A stretch of DNA of 64,000 nt from CAYWRZ01 sp964460845 (GCA_964460845.1 CAYWRZ010000006.1:62001-126000), one strand, 5' to 3'. Positions 44,881 through 55,382 are shown, counted from the first letter of the stretch. The notes: generated by a model not told the origin, from the letters alone. Made by a program: numbers and translations.

Positions 44881-47676
44881 CTATTTCTTAAACTGACGCA
44901 AATTGTACGTCACCACCAGCATCAGGTACCGATTCAGCACATTGGTCTGAATATCTTCGATAAACGTTTCGCTCACCGTACGGTTAATGCTGTTGTTCTC
45001 ATTAAGAATATCGAAAGCCGTGACTTTCACTTCGAGCGAACGGTCTTTCAGAAACTTATACCCTACCGAAGCATTCCAAAGTAAAAAATCCTGGTTAAAC
45101 CCACCTGCCAATCCGGCATAAAGCGTATGGGTAAGCGAGGTATTGAACAGCAGCCCTTTCCAGGGCAGCCAGTTAAAACGCAGCGAGGTATTTTGTGAGA
45201 AAAAATTGTTGTTGGACTGCACCTGCAAAGAGTTCTGCACAATGGTATAGTTACCGCTGTACGATACCGTAAAATCAAGGTTTTCGCTGATGTTGCTGCC
45301 CAGAGTAAGTCCCTGGCTAAAGGTGTAATTATTGGCAAGGTTGCGATCGTCGTTGATCAGCGCGGGAATGCGGTTAAAGGTAAATCCTGTGTTGATATTC
45401 AGGTTGCTTTTGAGTGGCTTTACCGGAAACCCGTAGGTCAGGAAGCTGCGCAGCGACCAGTTGCCTTCGAGGTTCACGGGGCGGGTAATCTGCGTACCCC
45501 GGTTCAGCAGGTAACCTTCGGGCAACAAGGTATCGGCAGTGGCAATAAAAGTGGAGTTGGCGATATAATTTTGCGTGTAGCTGCCTGCGAGAAACACAAA
45601 AAAGCTGCTTCCTTTTTCGGGATTCGTTTTACTGTAACGCAGCATCGTATTGTGCGCGTACGACTGATCCAAATCCGGGTTACCGGTGCGAAGAAACAGC
45701 GTATTGCTATTGTTCACCACGTTTTGCAACTGCGAAACCGTAGGCGCCTGCGTAGAAGTGCGGTAAAAAATACGCAGGTTATCGGTGGTAGAAAAACGGT
45801 AATTGAACATGGCACGGGGCAGCACATTACGAAACGTTTTCTGCACGTCGAAGGCATACGGATATTCCTGTGTACCGCTAAGCTCGGCATGCTGATAATC
45901 GACCCGTAGCATAAAGGTGTATTTTTTGTCGCTGTAACGGTAGCTGGCACCTGCCCGATTCGAGAAATAAAGATTTCGGAACTTGTTGGTCAGCGCCGTG
46001 TCGAGCAACTGGTAATCGTTAGTCAGCGGATCGAAATTATAGGTTTCCTTATTGGTAAAGCCGTTGGTATAAGAGGGCGAATAAACGAACTGAAGCTGTC
46101 CTTTTTTTCCTATCGGCTCGGTATAAGAAATATCAGACGACACGGTATAGCCGTCCGAAATCTGATTGGCAAACTGGTCGAGACGCGAGAGAGTATCGTC
46201 CGAAAAATAGTAGGCATTGGTAGAAAGCAGCTCACTTTCTCCGTTACGACGGTTCAGATCGGTACCGATATTGACGGAAATAGTGCGGCCGGGTTTTGCA
46301 AAACGGTGCCGGTAAAGTAAGTTATTATTAAAATTGTAGCCGAATGTATTGGCGCGGTTATAGTTATCTGTGCGCGAGTCGATACGGTTGTCTGAAATAA
46401 GGCTTTGTCCGTTGAGCTGCGCACGCGAATTATTGTCTTGCACGCTAAAACGCGGGGTAAGGATAATCGAATTGAGCGAATCGATGGTGTATTCGAGCCG
46501 CAGGTTGGCGCGGTGATTGGTATTGGCGCTGCGTGAAGTATTGTTTTCGGTATAAAAATAAAGGCTGTCGGCCGGAACAATAAAATCGCGGGAGAGGTTA
46601 GATTGCTGCCTACGGTTAGTCGCGTTGAAAAAATAGCTTCCGGTTACTTTTGTTTTCTTTCCCCAGTTGTCGGAATAGTTAAACCCGATCGAATTGGTGG
46701 TCGCTACGCCTGCCTGTGCGCCGGTAAGGAAGTTTTCGGCACCGCCACCTCCTGATCCACCCCGGCCACCGCCTCTTCCTCCGCTACCACCACGTCCTTG
46801 CGCACTGCTGCTTTGCGCAACCCCGAGCAGATCTTCGTTACTGAAATTTTGCTGGTTGATATTATTGCTTAATCCCAGAATAGAAATTTTACGATCGCCT
46901 TTAAAAAAGTTGAGATTCCCACCTGCGAGGTAAGTATCTCCCTCGCCATAGCCCGCATAGAGCTTACCGAAAGTACCTTCGTTTTTTCCGGGTTTGGTCA
47001 CAATATTAATGGTTTTGACCCCTTCGCCATCGTTAAAGCCGGTAAATTGGGCCTGATCGCTGAGCTGGTCAAAAACCTGAATTTTATCGACCACTTCGGC
47101 AGGCAAATTTTTCAGTGCCATATTGGGATCGTCGCCAAAAAACGGCTTGCCATCTACCAGCACCCTTTTTACTTCTTCTCCGTTTACCTTTACCGTTCCA
47201 CCGTCGGTAGTGACTCCGGGCATTTTGGTCAGCAGGTCCTCGGTCGAGGCATCGGGATTGGTTTTAAAGGCATCGGCATTGTATTGAGTGGTATCGCCTA
47301 ATTGCTCGACCCTTACTTTGAGCGCATCGACCTGCACATCCTGCAATACGTTCGAAGCGGGCGCAATATAAAAGGTACCCAAATTGCGGTCGGCCGAAAG
47401 GGAAAGCGATCTGATTTCGCGTGGAGCATATCCTATATAAGTGATTCTGAGCCTATACTCACCTGCTTCGAGTCCCGAAAACTTAAAATGGCCGTCTAAG
47501 TCACTTACTGCCACCTTGCGGGCCAGCGTATCGTGTTGCGGATAAAGCACCACATTAGCACCGGGAAGAGGAAGCCTGTCGGTACTGTCTGCTATCGTTC
47601 CGTTCAGGCTAAACGTTTGCGCATTAACAAACTGATTTACAATAAGAAAAGACAATAATAAAAGTAGTTTTTTCAC
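44881..47676 (-). CDS. TonB-dependent receptor-like outer-membrane protein
   Basis: This 931-residue protein has a signal peptide (LLLLLSFLIVNQFVNAQ) and a carboxypeptidase-regulatory-like domain (GTIADSTDRLPLPGANVVLY, residues about 25-105). A plug (LLTKMPGVTTDGGTVKVNGE, VDKIQVFDQLSDQAQFTG) and a long barrel follow. It carries a Gly/Arg/Ser-rich loop near residues 290-315 (GRGGSGGRGGGRGGSGGG). It lacks a classical SusD partner next door, so the substrate is unknown. Confidence 0.88.
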   Translation of the reverse strand: MKKLLLLLSFLIVNQFVNAQTFSLNGTIADSTDRLPLPGANVVLYPQHDTLARKVAVSDLDGHFKFSGLEAGEYRLRITYIGYAPREIRSLSLSADRNLGTFYIAPASNVLQDVQVDALKVRVEQLGDTTQYNADAFKTNPDASTEDLLTKMPGVTTDGGTVKVNGEEVKRVLVDGKPFFGDDPNMALKNLPAEVVDKIQVFDQLSDQAQFTGFNDGEGVKTINIVTKPGKNEGTFGKLYAGYGEGDTYLAGGNLNFFKGDRKISILGLSNNINQQNFSNEDLLGVAQSSSAQGRGGSGGRGGGRGGSGGGGAENFLTGAQAGVATTNSIGFNYSDNWGKKTKVTGSYFFNATNRRQQSNLSRDFIVPADSLYFYTENNTSRSANTNHRANLRLEYTIDSLNSIILTPRFSVQDNNSRAQLNGQSLISDNRIDSRTDNYNRANTFGYNFNNNLLYRHRFAKPGRTISVNIGTDLNRRNGESELLSTNAYYFSDDTLSRLDQFANQISDGYTVSSDISYTEPIGKKGQLQFVYSPSYTNGFTNKETYNFDPLTNDYQLLDTALTNKFRNLYFSNRAGASYRYSDKKYTFMLRVDYQHAELSGTQEYPYAFDVQKTFRNVLPRAMFNYRFSTTDNLRIFYRTSTQAPTVSQLQNVVNNSNTLFLRTGNPDLDQSYAHNTMLRYSKTNPEKGSSFFVFLAGSYTQNYIANSTFIATADTLLPEGYLLNRGTQITRPVNLEGNWSLRSFLTYGFPVKPLKSNLNINTGFTFNRIPALINDDRNLANNYTFSQGLTLGSNISENLDFTVSYSGNYTIVQNSLQVQSNNNFFSQNTSLRFNWLPWKGLLFNTSLTHTLYAGLAGGFNQDFLLWNASVGYKFLKDRSLEVKVTAFDILNENNSINRTVSETFIEDIQTNVLNRYLMLVVTYNLRQFKK

Positions 47677-48215
47677 GCAGGGTATAAGATTTAGGTGTGC
47701 TTATCAGGTACGTTAGACACGCATAAACTGAAAAGGTTTATCCATGCGTCGCATTAAAAAAACAAGCGCTCACGAAAGTAAGATTTATCTTTTTGGAGCA
47801 GTAAAAACGGTATTTCGGACTCGAAATTTTTAACAATTGATAAGAGTTTTCCCCATTTCTGCGCTTTCCGTCCCATACTCGGTGAGTGTGGATACAGACC
47901 AAATAAAAAGATAAATCTCAGTTTATTGTGCGATGAGAAAATAGGTGTATTTATTTCATGGCAAAATATAATTCTGATAAAACGAAAAATAACGAAATAA
48001 AACACGGCCTCAGGTCGCTTTAAAACAAACTGAAAATCAGATAATTAATTCATTTATGTTAAAAATCGAATCATTTATTGATAAAAAAGAAAAAAATTAG
48101 TTTTTGATAAATTCTTTTATATCTTTAAAACGAAGACAAAAATAATACCTGTTATTCTGCAGTATCACATGGGTTATCTTGTCTTTGTTAGTTGAACCAC
48201 ATATCTTATAAAACC
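47677..48215. other. AT-rich intergenic region
   Basis: This AT-rich stretch upstream of two divergent surface-protein genes holds no convincing open frame. Candidate -7 boxes occur (TATCTTTA near 48120) but none has the consensus spacing. Regulation of one or both neighbours probably lies here. Confidence 0.5.
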
Positions 48216-48344
48216 ATGAAACATTTCGACTTATGTCCGGCTTTCGTTTCAGATAGGCCGGCAGCTCACAACGCGCCGTATCCGGCTGTATGCAGAATAA
48301 AAGTAGGTACCGACATCAGGCTCGTGGCTCCTTTTTTGTGTTAA
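48216..48344 (+). CDS. Possible 42-residue peptide or small RNA
   Basis: An ATG-started frame (MKHFDLCPAFVSDRPAAHNA ...) with Cys near both ends runs to TAA just ahead of a terminator. No family match is recognised. It may instead be part of a small RNA or leader transcript. Confidence 0.3.
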   Translation: MKHFDLCPAFVSDRPAAHNAPYPAVCRIKVGTDIRLVAPFLC

Positions 48345-48382
48345 ACTCTCTTATTTTCAAGTAAGTGCAACTACTCTCTCTA

Positions 48383-48415
48383 TGTCCGGTTGCATCCGTG
48401 TAACCGGACTTTTTT
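48383..48415 (+). terminator. Terminator upstream of the GEVED protein
   Basis: Arms GTCCGGTT and AACCGGAC enclose a 10-base loop and are followed by six T. It ends only 33 bases before the next gene, so it must end a short upstream transcript or act as an attenuator. Confidence 0.85.
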
Positions 48416-48447
48416 ATCTACAATTAACTATCTAAAAAATCAAAAAG

Positions 48448-50310
48448 ATGATGCAAAAATCTACGCGAACGTTTCGAAAAATCTTGCTAAAACCGCTCCT
48501 TGTTGCGGGCTTCTGTGTAGCCGGAATTAGTTCGGCTCTCGCTCAATTCCCCAATCCCTATTGTAACGTCACCTTCCCTTCGGGCACAGAGCCTATAACC
48601 CGAGTGGTATTTATGACGATAGATAATGCCTCTTCAGCGACCATAGGTGGTCCCCTCGGATTGCAGGACTTTTTGTCGATAAGCGCTACCGTAAACCAGG
48701 GTTCCAATTCTCTTCCCATTGCCGTAGAGGGAAATACAGACGGAGAATACACCAACCATATTATGGCCTTCTTCGACTGGAATCAGGACGGTGATTTTGA
48801 CGATACCGGTGAAAGTTTTTCGCTGGGCACGCTTTACGATTCTGATGGAACCGACGGGCAACAGGCCACCGGAACCATCAATGTACCTGCCGACGCACTT
48901 ATCGGTACAACCCGTATGCGAATCGTAAAACGCTTCAATACTGTACCCGGCCCCTGTAATGCGGCAGGATACGGACAAGCGGAAGATTATACCATTACAG
49001 TAGAAGCTTCGGCTACCGTTAACAGTGTAACCGTAAGCACTCAGGGCGGCGTAGCCCCTACCATTACCGTAGATGGCGGTACGCTACAGCTCGAAGCATC
49101 GGTTGACCCCGGTTCCGGACCGCAAACCGTGGTATGGAGCATTATTCCCGGTACGGCCAATGCTGCTATCAGCTCAAGCGGACTGGTTTCTTCGCTGGGA
49201 CTTAACGGCACCGTATGGGCTAAAGCCGCATCGACTGCCAACGCTGCGGTAGCCGATTCGATCGAGATTACCCTGTCGAACCAGCTTCCTCTTTTCCCCG
49301 CACCTTACTGTAATTATACCGTAAATGAAGATGTGGAACCCATTACACGTGTCATTTTCGCCGGAATTGACAATCCCAGTTCAGGCGCCTTAAACGGAAG
49401 TCCTGCGCTGGAGAATTTCACTGCTATTACCGGCAACGTGACTCAGGGCGATACGGCGAATATTGCCGTAGAAGGAAATACTTTCGGCGAATTTACCAAC
49501 CACATCATGCTGTATGTGGACTGGAATAACGACGGCGACTTTGATGACACGGGCGAAAGTTTCAGCCTGGGTACACTCTTTGATTCCGATGGAACTGACG
49601 GACAGCAGGCTACTGCCGACATTGCGATTCCCTCCGATGCTACTATTGGCAGCGTTCGTATGCGTGTGACCAAACGTTTTAGCTCGGCCGGAGGCCCCTG
49701 TAACACGACCGGATGGGCACAAGCCGAAGATTATACGCTTATCGTATCCGCTAGCTCAACCGGAACGGTTGACAGCGTAACGGTAAGTACCCAGGGTGGC
49801 GTTCCCGCCACTATTACAGTGAATGCCGGCACACTCCAGCTCGAAGCGGAAGTGCACCCGGGCAGCGCTTCACAAAACGTAACCTGGAGCATCGCTAACG
49901 GAACAGGTTCGGCCACGATCAGCGCTACAGGACTGGTTACGGCTCAGACCAACGGTACAGTTACTGCTACCGCCACTTCGGTCGAAGATCCGAGCAAGAG
50001 CGGTACGCTTATCGTTACCATCAGCAATCAGAATCCGGTAGGCGTAGAAGAGCTTAGCCGCGAAAACCTTTCGATTTTCCCTAATCCTTCTTCAGAGGTG
50101 GTGTTCATTTCGCTCGATCGCCAGCACCCTGCACTTCATGCCAAAATCATTGATATGCAAGGTAAGCTTGTGATGACCTGGAATATTCCGGCCAACACGC
50201 TTAACGGCGGACAGCACAAAATCAATCTTAGCTCGCTGCCTAAGGGTCAATACATTCTACAGCTCGATGGGCAAGATGTATTCATTACCCGCCAAGTTTT
50301 GAAAATGTAA
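48448..50310 (+). CDS. T9SS-secreted GEVED-domain surface protein
   Basis: This 620-residue protein has a signal peptide (VAGFCVAGISSALAQ). It contains two copies of a GEVED-type domain (NHIMAFFDWNQDGDFDDTGE and NHIMLYVDWNNDGDFDDTGE), each followed by an Ig-like Big_2 unit (VNSVTVSTQGGVAPTITVDG; VDSVTVSTQGGVPATITVNA). The last about 80 residues are a T9SS type A sorting domain (LSIFPNPSSEVVFISLDRQ, GQYILQLDGQDVFITRQV). It probably acts as an adhesin at the cell surface. Confidence 0.9.
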   Translation: MMQKSTRTFRKILLKPLLVAGFCVAGISSALAQFPNPYCNVTFPSGTEPITRVVFMTIDNASSATIGGPLGLQDFLSISATVNQGSNSLPIAVEGNTDGEYTNHIMAFFDWNQDGDFDDTGESFSLGTLYDSDGTDGQQATGTINVPADALIGTTRMRIVKRFNTVPGPCNAAGYGQAEDYTITVEASATVNSVTVSTQGGVAPTITVDGGTLQLEASVDPGSGPQTVVWSIIPGTANAAISSSGLVSSLGLNGTVWAKAASTANAAVADSIEITLSNQLPLFPAPYCNYTVNEDVEPITRVIFAGIDNPSSGALNGSPALENFTAITGNVTQGDTANIAVEGNTFGEFTNHIMLYVDWNNDGDFDDTGESFSLGTLFDSDGTDGQQATADIAIPSDATIGSVRMRVTKRFSSAGGPCNTTGWAQAEDYTLIVSASSTGTVDSVTVSTQGGVPATITVNAGTLQLEAEVHPGSASQNVTWSIANGTGSATISATGLVTAQTNGTVTATATSVEDPSKSGTLIVTISNQNPVGVEELSRENLSIFPNPSSEVVFISLDRQHPALHAKIIDMQGKLVMTWNIPANTLNGGQHKINLSSLPKGQYILQLDGQDVFITRQVLKM

Positions 50311-50350
50311 AAAATTGCTCCGGCAAGCTTTTCTGAACGGGGATCCTCTA

Positions 50351-50375
50351 AACGGGGATCCCCGTTTGTTTTTGA
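50351..50375 (+). terminator. Terminator after the GEVED protein
   Basis: Arms AAACGGGG and CCCCGTTT with a minimal loop are followed by TGTTTTT. A partial extra copy of the arm occurs just upstream. Confidence 0.75.
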
Positions 50376-50569
50376 TGCCTGATTCTACGTATAAAATTTC
50401 AATCTCTGAATGCTTAACAATTAATTCCTTATTTGTTAAATTTAAAAAGAAGTAAAAAGGTTTGAGGGGGCGGCACCCCTTACCTAAGCCTGTTATTATG
50501 CGTATTATTTCATTTATTAGCAGATTGAAAAATAAAACAGGATAGATCCCTGTCTCAAATTTTTTATCT

Positions 50570-53500
50570 ATGAAAATAAAGGTACTCCTTGCGGCTTTTT
50601 GTTGTACAATTTCAGGTTTTGCGTATGCGCAGAATCTTGTCGTCAATCCGAGCTTTGAGACCAATACGGGCACTTGCAGCGGATTTACTCAGGGAGAAGG
50701 CTTCAGTCAGCTTGTGGACTGGAACAATGCCAACTCCAATACTGCGGGCGACTCCTGCTCCTCGCCCGACCTTTTTTCCCCCTGTAACACATTACCGCTC
50801 ATAGGTGGGCCTTCGCCTACGTATGCCCCTAATTCCTGGTTAGGATACCAGTGCGCACGTACGGGCACGCGTTATGCCGGTTTTATTACGTACGAATTCG
50901 GTACCGGAAACTATCGTGAAAATCTGCAGGGCAGACTTTCTCAGCCGCTTCAGGCAGGGCAATCCTACTGCGTATCGATGTATGTCAGCCTTGGTGAGCA
51001 GGCTCGTTTTGCCACCAATAACATTGGTGTATGGTTTAGCAATACGCAATACTGGCGCAATGCCTGTCCGGGTTCGAGCAACTCGCTCATTCAACAGACA
51101 CCTCAACTGAATTACAACTGCGCGCCTATTATGGATACTTCGTGGGTGCGCCTCCAATGGGATTATGTCGCCACCGGAGGGGAGCAATATTTCATTATCG
51201 GAAACTTTTTCACCAACGCTAATACGCAAACTACCGGCAATCCGGTGGCAGCGCCCACTTCACCCCACCCTTTCGCGTATTATTTTATTGACGATGTAAG
51301 CGTAACTCCGGGTTCCTGCTGTTATGCCGAAATAACTCCTGCAGGAGGCAATCCTTCGTGTCCTACCACCTCCAATCCTTCTTCACCGACATTCACCTTC
51401 TGCACAAATGATCCGGCGATGAACCTTGCAGCCAATTCCGGGTTAAACTGTGGAACGACACCGCCTACAGGTACCTGGAGTGGCCCCGGTATTACCAATC
51501 CTACTACCGGAACATTCACGCCTTCGGCGGCAGGTCCCGGCACACACACCATTAATTATACACTTGCCTGCGGTTATGCCGCCACAGCTACCATGATCGT
51601 GTCGGACTGTAATATGCAGGTATGCCGCGAAGCAAACGGCAGCCTTACTGTATCGGGTGGCACAGGCCCCTATACCTGGCAAAACGAAACGCTGGTACAA
51701 GACTGTAGCACCTGCTTTCTCGGCTGTTTGGCCCCTCCGGGCTGTGCGGTAAACGTCCCCACATGGACCAACTTCGCCACCGGCCCCAATATTCCGGCAC
51801 CTTCCGCTTATCCTATTCGTGTAACCGATGCCGGAGGAGCCACCGTTACCATCAATAACGCTGCTACGCTGCCGGCCTGCTCTGCCGATCCCTGTGCCGC
51901 CAATCCGCCGGTAGTAAGCATTACCCCGACACATCCTACCTGTAACGGCACTACTACAGGCTCTGCCGCTGCCAGCGTTACCGGAGGCTCGGGCACAATG
52001 AGCTACAGTTGGAATACGGCACCGGTACAAACTACGGCTACCGCTACAAATCTCGGATCGGGCACCTACACGGTCACCGTTACCGATGGCAATGGCTGTA
52101 CCGCTACACAATCTGTCACCCTTAACCAACCCGCTGCCATTACGGCTTCGGCTACCTCTACTCCGGCAGCTTGTGGAGCCAGCGACGGCTCGGCTACCGT
52201 TAGCGCCACAGGTGGCACAGGTACCTTAACCTATAGCTGGAATACCACTCCCGTACAAACTACGGCTACGGCTACCAACCTGCCTTCGGGTAACTATACG
52301 GTTACCGTCACCGATGCCAATAACTGTACTGCTACGGCATCGGCAAGCGTAGCCAACTCGGGCGGCCCCACCGTTACAATTAGCGCACAAACCGGCGTGA
52401 CCTGCGGAGGAGATACCGACGGTACAGCCACTGCTTCGGCCACAGGCGGCGCAGGTGGATATACCTACAGTTGGAATACGACTCCCGTACAAACTACCGC
52501 TACCGCAAGTAACCTTGCTGCGGGAACTTACATTGTCACCGTGACCGATGCGAGCAATTGCACCGGTACCGCAAACGTGACCATTACCGGTCCCACGCCC
52601 ATCACCATTAACGTCACCGGCACCACACAGCCCACTTGCGGCGGCACGAACGGTTCGGCTACGGTAAATGCAACCGGTGGCACAGGCACCTTAAGCTATA
52701 GCTGGAACACCACTCCCGTACAAACCACACCCACCGCCACTAACCTCGGCGCGGGTCCACATACGGTTACAGTCACCGACGCCAGCGGATGTACTGCTAC
52801 GCAGAACGTGAATCTGTCGAGTCCGGGCGGACCGACCGTAGTGATTAGCGGACAGGTAAATCTGCTCTGTCACGGCATCAGCAGCGGTTCGGCTTCGTCT
52901 TTAGCCAGCGGAGGTACAGGTAACATTTCTTACAGTTGGAACACTACTCCGGTACAGACTACGGCTTCGGCCTCCAACCTGGCCGCCGGAACCTACACCG
53001 TAACCGTGACCGACGGCAGCGGGTGCAGCAGCTCCGAAAGCGTAACCATCACCCAACCTCCTGCTATCACTATTGCTACCAGTGCGGTAGATGCGGGCTG
53101 TGGTGCATCTGACGGAAGCGCTACCGCCAACGCCAGCGGAGGAACCGGAAGCCTGAGCTATAGCTGGAACACCACTCCGGTGCAAACCACGCCTACCGCT
53201 ACTAACCTTCCCGCCGGAAGCTATACCGTGACTGTCACCGATGCTAACTTCTGTGTGCAAACAGCCACTGTAAACGTAAACAACAGCGGAGGACCTGTCC
53301 TCACCTTGCAAAGTCAAGTCAACCTGGACTGCTATGGCGATACCAACGGCTCGGCTACCGTAAGCGCTACAGGTGGCGCTGCTCCGCTTACCTATACATG
53401 GAATACCACTCCCGTACAAACCGGACCTACGGCACTCAACCTCAGTGGTGGTACCTATATCGCTACCGTAACCGATGCTAACCAATGTAGTTCTTCGGTA

Positions 53501-54256
53501 ACAGTTACCATTACCCAACCTTCGGCCATCAACGGCGCGATCACGACCACTCCCGCAGGATGCAGCACGGCCGACGGCACTGCTACCGTAGTCGCTTCGG
53601 GAGGTACAGGCCCCTATACCTACGCCTGGTCGAACGGGATGACCACAAGTTCCATTTCGGGTCTTGCGGCCGGTAATTATAGTGTAATAATTACCGATGC
53701 TACCGGATGTACATCGGCTAGCCTGAACGCTTCAGTAGTGGTTTTATCGACGGCAAATATTGATGCCGGTCCCGACGTGCATATCATGGAAGGCGGAAGC
53801 ACTGTATTGACCGCTACAGGCGGCGTATTCTTTAACTGGTCGCCCACTACCGGACTGAGCTGCTCGACCTGTGGTACCACTACCGCTACTCCTGCGCAGA
53901 CCACCACCTACATTGTAACGGCTATTGATGCGAACGGCTGCTTCGGTTCAGACACAGTAACGGTTTATGTAAACAAAGCCTGCGGTACCGTATTTGTTCC
54001 CACAGCGTTTTCTCCAAACGACGACGGGCAGAATGATTTGTTCTGTGTATATGGCGACTGCATTGTGAGCATGAGCTTCCAACTGTTTAACCGCTGGGGA
54101 GAAAAAGTATTTGAAACCACCGATCCAAGTATTTGCTGGGATGGTAAATACAAAGGAAAACCGTCTAACCCCGGTGTGTTCTATTACCACTTCAGCGCCA
54201 TTACTTCCGATGGGGAGACTGTCATTCAAAAAGGTAATGTATCACTCGTGAAATGA
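50570..54256 (+). CDS. Giant SprB-repeat surface protein with T9SS type B domain
   Basis: This 1228-residue adhesin-like protein has a signal peptide ending in YAQN. Residues about 20-240 hold a galactose-binding-like domain (NLVVNPSFETNTGTCSGFTQ). A Cys- and Pro-rich linker follows, then eight SprB-type repeats of about 77 residues. The end (about 1140-1228) is a gliding-motility-associated C-terminal domain of T9SS type B (CGTVFVPTAFSPNDDGQNDL, FQLFNRWGEKVFETTDPS, GVFYYHFSAITSDGETVIQK). It is coupled by ATGA to a PorP/SprF gene, the usual partner for export. Confidence 0.93.
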   Translation: MKIKVLLAAFCCTISGFAYAQNLVVNPSFETNTGTCSGFTQGEGFSQLVDWNNANSNTAGDSCSSPDLFSPCNTLPLIGGPSPTYAPNSWLGYQCARTGTRYAGFITYEFGTGNYRENLQGRLSQPLQAGQSYCVSMYVSLGEQARFATNNIGVWFSNTQYWRNACPGSSNSLIQQTPQLNYNCAPIMDTSWVRLQWDYVATGGEQYFIIGNFFTNANTQTTGNPVAAPTSPHPFAYYFIDDVSVTPGSCCYAEITPAGGNPSCPTTSNPSSPTFTFCTNDPAMNLAANSGLNCGTTPPTGTWSGPGITNPTTGTFTPSAAGPGTHTINYTLACGYAATATMIVSDCNMQVCREANGSLTVSGGTGPYTWQNETLVQDCSTCFLGCLAPPGCAVNVPTWTNFATGPNIPAPSAYPIRVTDAGGATVTINNAATLPACSADPCAANPPVVSITPTHPTCNGTTTGSAAASVTGGSGTMSYSWNTAPVQTTATATNLGSGTYTVTVTDGNGCTATQSVTLNQPAAITASATSTPAACGASDGSATVSATGGTGTLTYSWNTTPVQTTATATNLPSGNYTVTVTDANNCTATASASVANSGGPTVTISAQTGVTCGGDTDGTATASATGGAGGYTYSWNTTPVQTTATASNLAAGTYIVTVTDASNCTGTANVTITGPTPITINVTGTTQPTCGGTNGSATVNATGGTGTLSYSWNTTPVQTTPTATNLGAGPHTVTVTDASGCTATQNVNLSSPGGPTVVISGQVNLLCHGISSGSASSLASGGTGNISYSWNTTPVQTTASASNLAAGTYTVTVTDGSGCSSSESVTITQPPAITIATSAVDAGCGASDGSATANASGGTGSLSYSWNTTPVQTTPTATNLPAGSYTVTVTDANFCVQTATVNVNNSGGPVLTLQSQVNLDCYGDTNGSATVSATGGAAPLTYTWNTTPVQTGPTALNLSGGTYIATVTDANQCSSSVTVTITQPSAINGAITTTPAGCSTADGTATVVASGGTGPYTYAWSNGMTTSSISGLAAGNYSVIITDATGCTSASLNASVVVLSTANIDAGPDVHIMEGGSTVLTATGGVFFNWSPTTGLSCSTCGTTTATPAQTTTYIVTAIDANGCFGSDTVTVYVNKACGTVFVPTAFSPNDDGQNDLFCVYGDCIVSMSFQLFNRWGEKVFETTDPSICWDGKYKGKPSNPGVFYYHFSAITSDGETVIQKGNVSLVK
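51911..53745 (+). repeat. Eight tandem SprB-type repeats
   Basis: Each unit is about 229 bases and encodes a GGTGTLSYSWNTTPVQTT core and an AGTYTVTVTDANGC core. Odd units end in forms of QPxAI and even units in forms of SGGP, so the array is four copies of a two-unit block. The eighth unit is the most diverged. Confidence 0.92.
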
Positions 54257-55308
54257 TAACCAGAAGTAGAATGAAAAAAGTATTATCCCTACTTGTTTGC
54301 TTGCAGAGCGCGTATGTTTTGCAGGCACAGGATATCCACTTCACGCAGTTCAATATGGCTCCGATGATCATCAATCCCGCCAATGCCGGTGCGGAATATG
54401 ATTTACGTGCGGGGCTTAACTATCGGAACCAGTGGAGCAGCGTAGCCTCTCCCTTTTCTACTACCGCAGCGGCATTTGATATGCGTATCTCTAAGATAGG
54501 CGACGGCTTTTTGGCTGGCGGACTTGATTTCTACACCGACAAAGCCGGCGATTCCAAAATGGGAACCACGCAAGGAAATTTGTCGCTCGCTTATCACCTA
54601 AAAATCGCGCGTTTTCAAACCCTGGGAATGGGAGTAAGTACAGGTTACGCGCAGCGCCGCGTAAGTACCGGCGATCTGACCTGGGGCAACCAATACGACG
54701 GATACAGCTATAACCCGACACTCTTTTCGGGCGAGCCCGGCGGTGTTACTTTTACCAAAAGTTTTGTCGATCTTAACGCAGGTATCGTTTGGACCTATTC
54801 GAAAGAAGAAAAACACATGACCGGAAACGATCAGGTAGGCGCCAACATCGGTTTTTCGGTAAACCACATTCACCAACCCGATTATTCTTTTTATGGCGGA
54901 TACAAAGAGCCACTGCAAAGAAAATACGTGTTTCATGCCAATGCACTGTTCGGGCTTAGCAATTCAAATGTGTCTATAGTACCCGGACTGATGTTTGCCG
55001 CACAGGGCAAAGCGACCGAAATGCTTATAGGTACCAGCGTACGCTACCGCCTACAGGAAGATTCGCGCTACACCGGTTTTATTCAGGGCGCTTCACTTTC
55101 TTTGGGGCTCTTCTACCGCAACAGAGATGCGACCGCCGTTACAGCCATGTTCCAATTCAGCAACTACTCTATCGGTGTGGCTTACGACATCAATATTTCA
55201 AGCCTTACCGAAGCCAGTAATGGCCGGGGCGGATTCGAACTCGCGCTGCGTTACGTCACCTTTAACAACGGCAACGGCCGAAAAGCAAGAACTACGCGAT
55301 TCCTCTAA
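54253..55308 (+). CDS. PorP/SprF-family T9SS membrane protein
   Basis: This 351-residue outer-membrane protein has a signal peptide (KKVLSLLVCLQSAYVLQAQ). The family opening DIHFTQFNMAPMIINPANAG and the pattern NYRNQWSSVASPFSTTAAAF are diagnostic. It partners with the SprB-like protein directly upstream. The ATG at 54253 overlaps the previous stop (ATGA); the ATG at 54271 is an equally reasonable start. Confidence 0.93.
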   Translation: MITRSRMKKVLSLLVCLQSAYVLQAQDIHFTQFNMAPMIINPANAGAEYDLRAGLNYRNQWSSVASPFSTTAAAFDMRISKIGDGFLAGGLDFYTDKAGDSKMGTTQGNLSLAYHLKIARFQTLGMGVSTGYAQRRVSTGDLTWGNQYDGYSYNPTLFSGEPGGVTFTKSFVDLNAGIVWTYSKEEKHMTGNDQVGANIGFSVNHIHQPDYSFYGGYKEPLQRKYVFHANALFGLSNSNVSIVPGLMFAAQGKATEMLIGTSVRYRLQEDSRYTGFIQGASLSLGLFYRNRDATAVTAMFQFSNYSIGVAYDINISSLTEASNGRGGFELALRYVTFNNGNGRKARTTRFL

Positions 55309-55335
55309 GAATTTCACAATACCGCTTATGCACTG

Positions 55336-55369
55336 AAAATCCCCTGACATTTCATGTCAGGGGATTTTC
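55336..55369. terminator. Bidirectional terminator
   Basis: Perfect 14-base arms AAAATCCCCTGACA and TGTCAGGGGATTTT with a 5-base loop. It separates the PorP/SprF gene from the convergent response regulator. Confidence 0.9.
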
Positions 55370-55382
55370 TATTTAGCGATGC

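Noticed and set aside
51443..53518. Long antisense frames over the SprB repeats, Ser/Gly/Arg-rich
   Set aside because: They mirror the repeated plus-strand codons and have no start signals or independent features.
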